A stretch of DNA of 5,750 nt from Helicobacteraceae bacterium. GTDB taxonomy: Bacteria > Campylobacterota > Campylobacteria > Campylobacterales > SZUA-545. How positions within the stretch are numbered: position 1 is the stretch's first letter; every line of letters starts with the position of its first letter. Made by a program: the position numbers and the translations under genes. Where the stretch lies: the NCBI GenBank assembly GCA_003250175.1, contig QKHD01000291.1:1-5750 (forward strand), given 5' to 3'. The notes under the pieces are model-generated. The model made no database searches and had not been told where the DNA came from. It saw only the letters and a program-made list of their open reading frames with translations. This document shows positions 4,301 to 5,750 of this stretch, piece after piece.

Positions 4301-5750
4301 ATGACAAAATATATCTTCGTCACGGGCGGCGTACTTTCCAGTCTTGGAAAAGGTGTCACCAGCGCCAGCATCGCCACCCTACTCAAACACTCCGGACTCA
4401 AGGTCAGCATGGTCAAGATCGACCCCTATCTGAATGTCGACCCCGGCACCATGAGTCCCCTGGAGCACGGCGAAGTATTTGTCACCAAGGACGGGGCGGA
4501 AACCGACCTCGACCTGGGCAACTACGAACGTTTCCTCGACATCTCCCTGGCGCAGAAAAACAGCATGACCACCGGGCAGATCTACTCCACCGTCATCGCC
4601 AAGGAGCGCAAGGGCGACTACCTGGGCAAGACCATTCAGGTTGTTCCCCACATCGTCGATGAGATCAAAAGCCGTATCAAAGCCGCCGGCAAGGGCCAGG
4701 ACGTGCTGGTCGTGGAACTGGGCGGTACGGTCGGCGACATCGAAGGCCTCCCCTTTTACGAAGCGGTGCGCCAGCTCAAACACACCTACAAACAAAACAA
4801 CGTCTTTAACGTCCACGTCACCCTGGTCCCCTACATCAAGGTGGCCGACGAGCTCAAGACCAAACCGACCCAGCACTCCGTCCAGGAGCTGCGCCGCATC
4901 GGTATTTCCCCCAACATGCTGGTTTGCCGCAGCGAAAAACCGATCTCCAAAGATATTAAGAAAAAGCTCTCCAACTCCTGTGATATCGAGATCGATTCCG
5001 TCATCGAAGCCAGCGATGCCAAGACGATTTATGACGTTCCCCTGCGCTTTTTAAACGACAACATCCTCAAGCCCATCGCCAACCAACTGGAACTGGGTGA
5101 GCTAAAAACCGACATGAAAGACTGGAAAAAGCTCACCAAAAACATCATCGAACCGGAAAAAGAGGTGCGCATTGCCTTTGTGGGCAAGTATCAGTCCAAA
5201 GAGTCCTATAAATCTCTGCTGGAGGCTCTGATTCACGCCGGTGCCTGGACCAACGCCAAGGTCGCCATCGACTGGATCGACAGCGAAACCCTCACGCCGG
5301 AGAATGTCGACAGCGTCCTAAGCAGTGTTGACGGCATCCTCATTCCCGGCGGCTTCGGCGAGCGCGGTGTCGCGGGCAAGATGGAAGCGATCCGCTACGC
5401 CCGTGAAAACAAAAAGGTCTTCCTGGGTATCTGCCTGGGCATGCAGCTGAGTGTCATCGAGTTTGCACGCAACGTACTGGGGATCAAGGACGCCAACTCC
5501 CAGGAGTTTGATCCGGAGACCAAAAACCCGGTCATCTACCTGATCGACGAGTTTATCGACCACGCCGGCAGCAAGCAGATCCGGACCCATACCAGCCCCC
5601 TTGGCGGAACCATGCGACTGGGCGAATACGAGTGCAACGTCAAAGAGAAAACCAAGCTCTTTAAAGCCTATGGCGAGAAGAAAATTTTTGAACGCCACCG
5701 TCACCGATACGAAGGCAATATGGTGGACTACAAAGAGCGTCTGGAGAGTG
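4301..5750 (+). CDS. pyrG: CTP synthase (glutamine-hydrolysing), 3' end cut by window edge
   Basis: Converts UTP, ATP and glutamine to CTP, the last step of de novo pyrimidine nucleotide synthesis. 483 codons are present; the family is about 540-550 residues, so roughly 60 are missing. Synthetase domain, about 1-265: P-loop GGVLSSLGKG (9-18, K17), KIDPYLNVDPGTMSP, the Mg-binding DGAETDLDLG (64-73, D71) and VELGGTVGDIEG with E139. Glutamine amidotransferase domain from about 290: VGKYQSKESYKSL, oxyanion-loop PGGFGERG (349-356), nucleophile C378 in GICLGMQ, and ERHRHRYE (464-471). The catalytic His-x-Glu that completes the triad lies beyond the right edge. The amidotransferase lid region reads VGKYQSKESY, which seems one residue shorter than the VGKYxxLxxxY form I recall; the surrounding frame is intact. 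It has its own promoter and RBS and shares its direction with lpxL. No frameshift or substitution of a key residue is seen. Confidence 0.97.
   Translation, partial: MTKYIFVTGGVLSSLGKGVTSASIATLLKHSGLKVSMVKIDPYLNVDPGTMSPLEHGEVFVTKDGAETDLDLGNYERFLDISLAQKNSMTTGQIYSTVIAKERKGDYLGKTIQVVPHIVDEIKSRIKAAGKGQDVLVVELGGTVGDIEGLPFYEAVRQLKHTYKQNNVFNVHVTLVPYIKVADELKTKPTQHSVQELRRIGISPNMLVCRSEKPISKDIKKKLSNSCDIEIDSVIEASDAKTIYDVPLRFLNDNILKPIANQLELGELKTDMKDWKKLTKNIIEPEKEVRIAFVGKYQSKESYKSLLEALIHAGAWTNAKVAIDWIDSETLTPENVDSVLSSVDGILIPGGFGERGVAGKMEAIRYARENKKVFLGICLGMQLSVIEFARNVLGIKDANSQEFDPETKNPVIYLIDEFIDHAGSKQIRTHTSPLGGTMRLGEYECNVKEKTKLFKAYGEKKIFERHRHRYEGNMVDYKERLES

Noticed and set aside
4379..4876. 165-codon minus-strand frame inside pyrG
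   Set aside because: It is opposite conserved CTP synthase catalytic motifs and is a shadow.
5197..5226. One-residue shortening of the CTP synthase amidotransferase loop (VGKYQSKESY) as a functional oddity
   Set aside because: The frame and all nearby motifs are intact, and loop length here probably varies between lineages; without an alignment it is not worth a finding.

Overview
The window looks like a stretch of chromosome from a Campylobacterota (formerly Epsilonproteobacteria) bacterium, probably a moderately high-GC, free-living relative of Sulfurimonas, Sulfurovum or Nitratifractor. The best evidence is the ribosomal protein S21, whose body and C-terminus read almost like Helicobacter/Campylobacter S21. 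The small Alvin-type ferredoxin, the LpxL/HtrB-like acyltransferase and the promoters (clear TA[CT]AAT -10 boxes with no obvious -35) agree. The genus is an inference from recalled family resemblance; no search was run.

There are two divergent blocks that meet in the 111-bp gap at 3197-3307. The left block is all on the minus strand. In transcription order it holds a ferredoxin with two [4Fe-4S] motifs (2819-3196), rpsU for S21 (2519-2731), a secreted FecR-domain protein (1724-2404) and a CHASE2-sensor class III nucleotide cyclase (1-1713, C-terminus cut by the window edge). The right block is on the plus strand: an LpxL-type lipid A acyltransferase (3308-4204), then pyrG for CTP synthase (4301 to the window end, C-terminus missing). 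Coding density is high. Every gap is about 115 bp or less, and each holds a plausible promoter, RBS or terminator-like signal.

The housekeeping genes (rpsU, pyrG, lpxL) are ordinary. The accessory interest lies in the FecR-CHASE2 cyclase pair. The genes are 10 bp apart and almost certainly co-transcribed from a promoter near 2450. Both products have their sensory parts in the periplasm, so the FecR protein may act as ligand or partner of the CHASE2 domain and control cytoplasmic cAMP production. The FecR protein also carries three tandem 11-residue repeats that look like a hendecad coiled coil, inserted after its FecR core. The ferredoxin has a ninth cysteine in its second cluster motif and a tail of about 58 residues that I do not recognise. 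No mobile element, CRISPR array, tRNA, rRNA or integration scar is visible.
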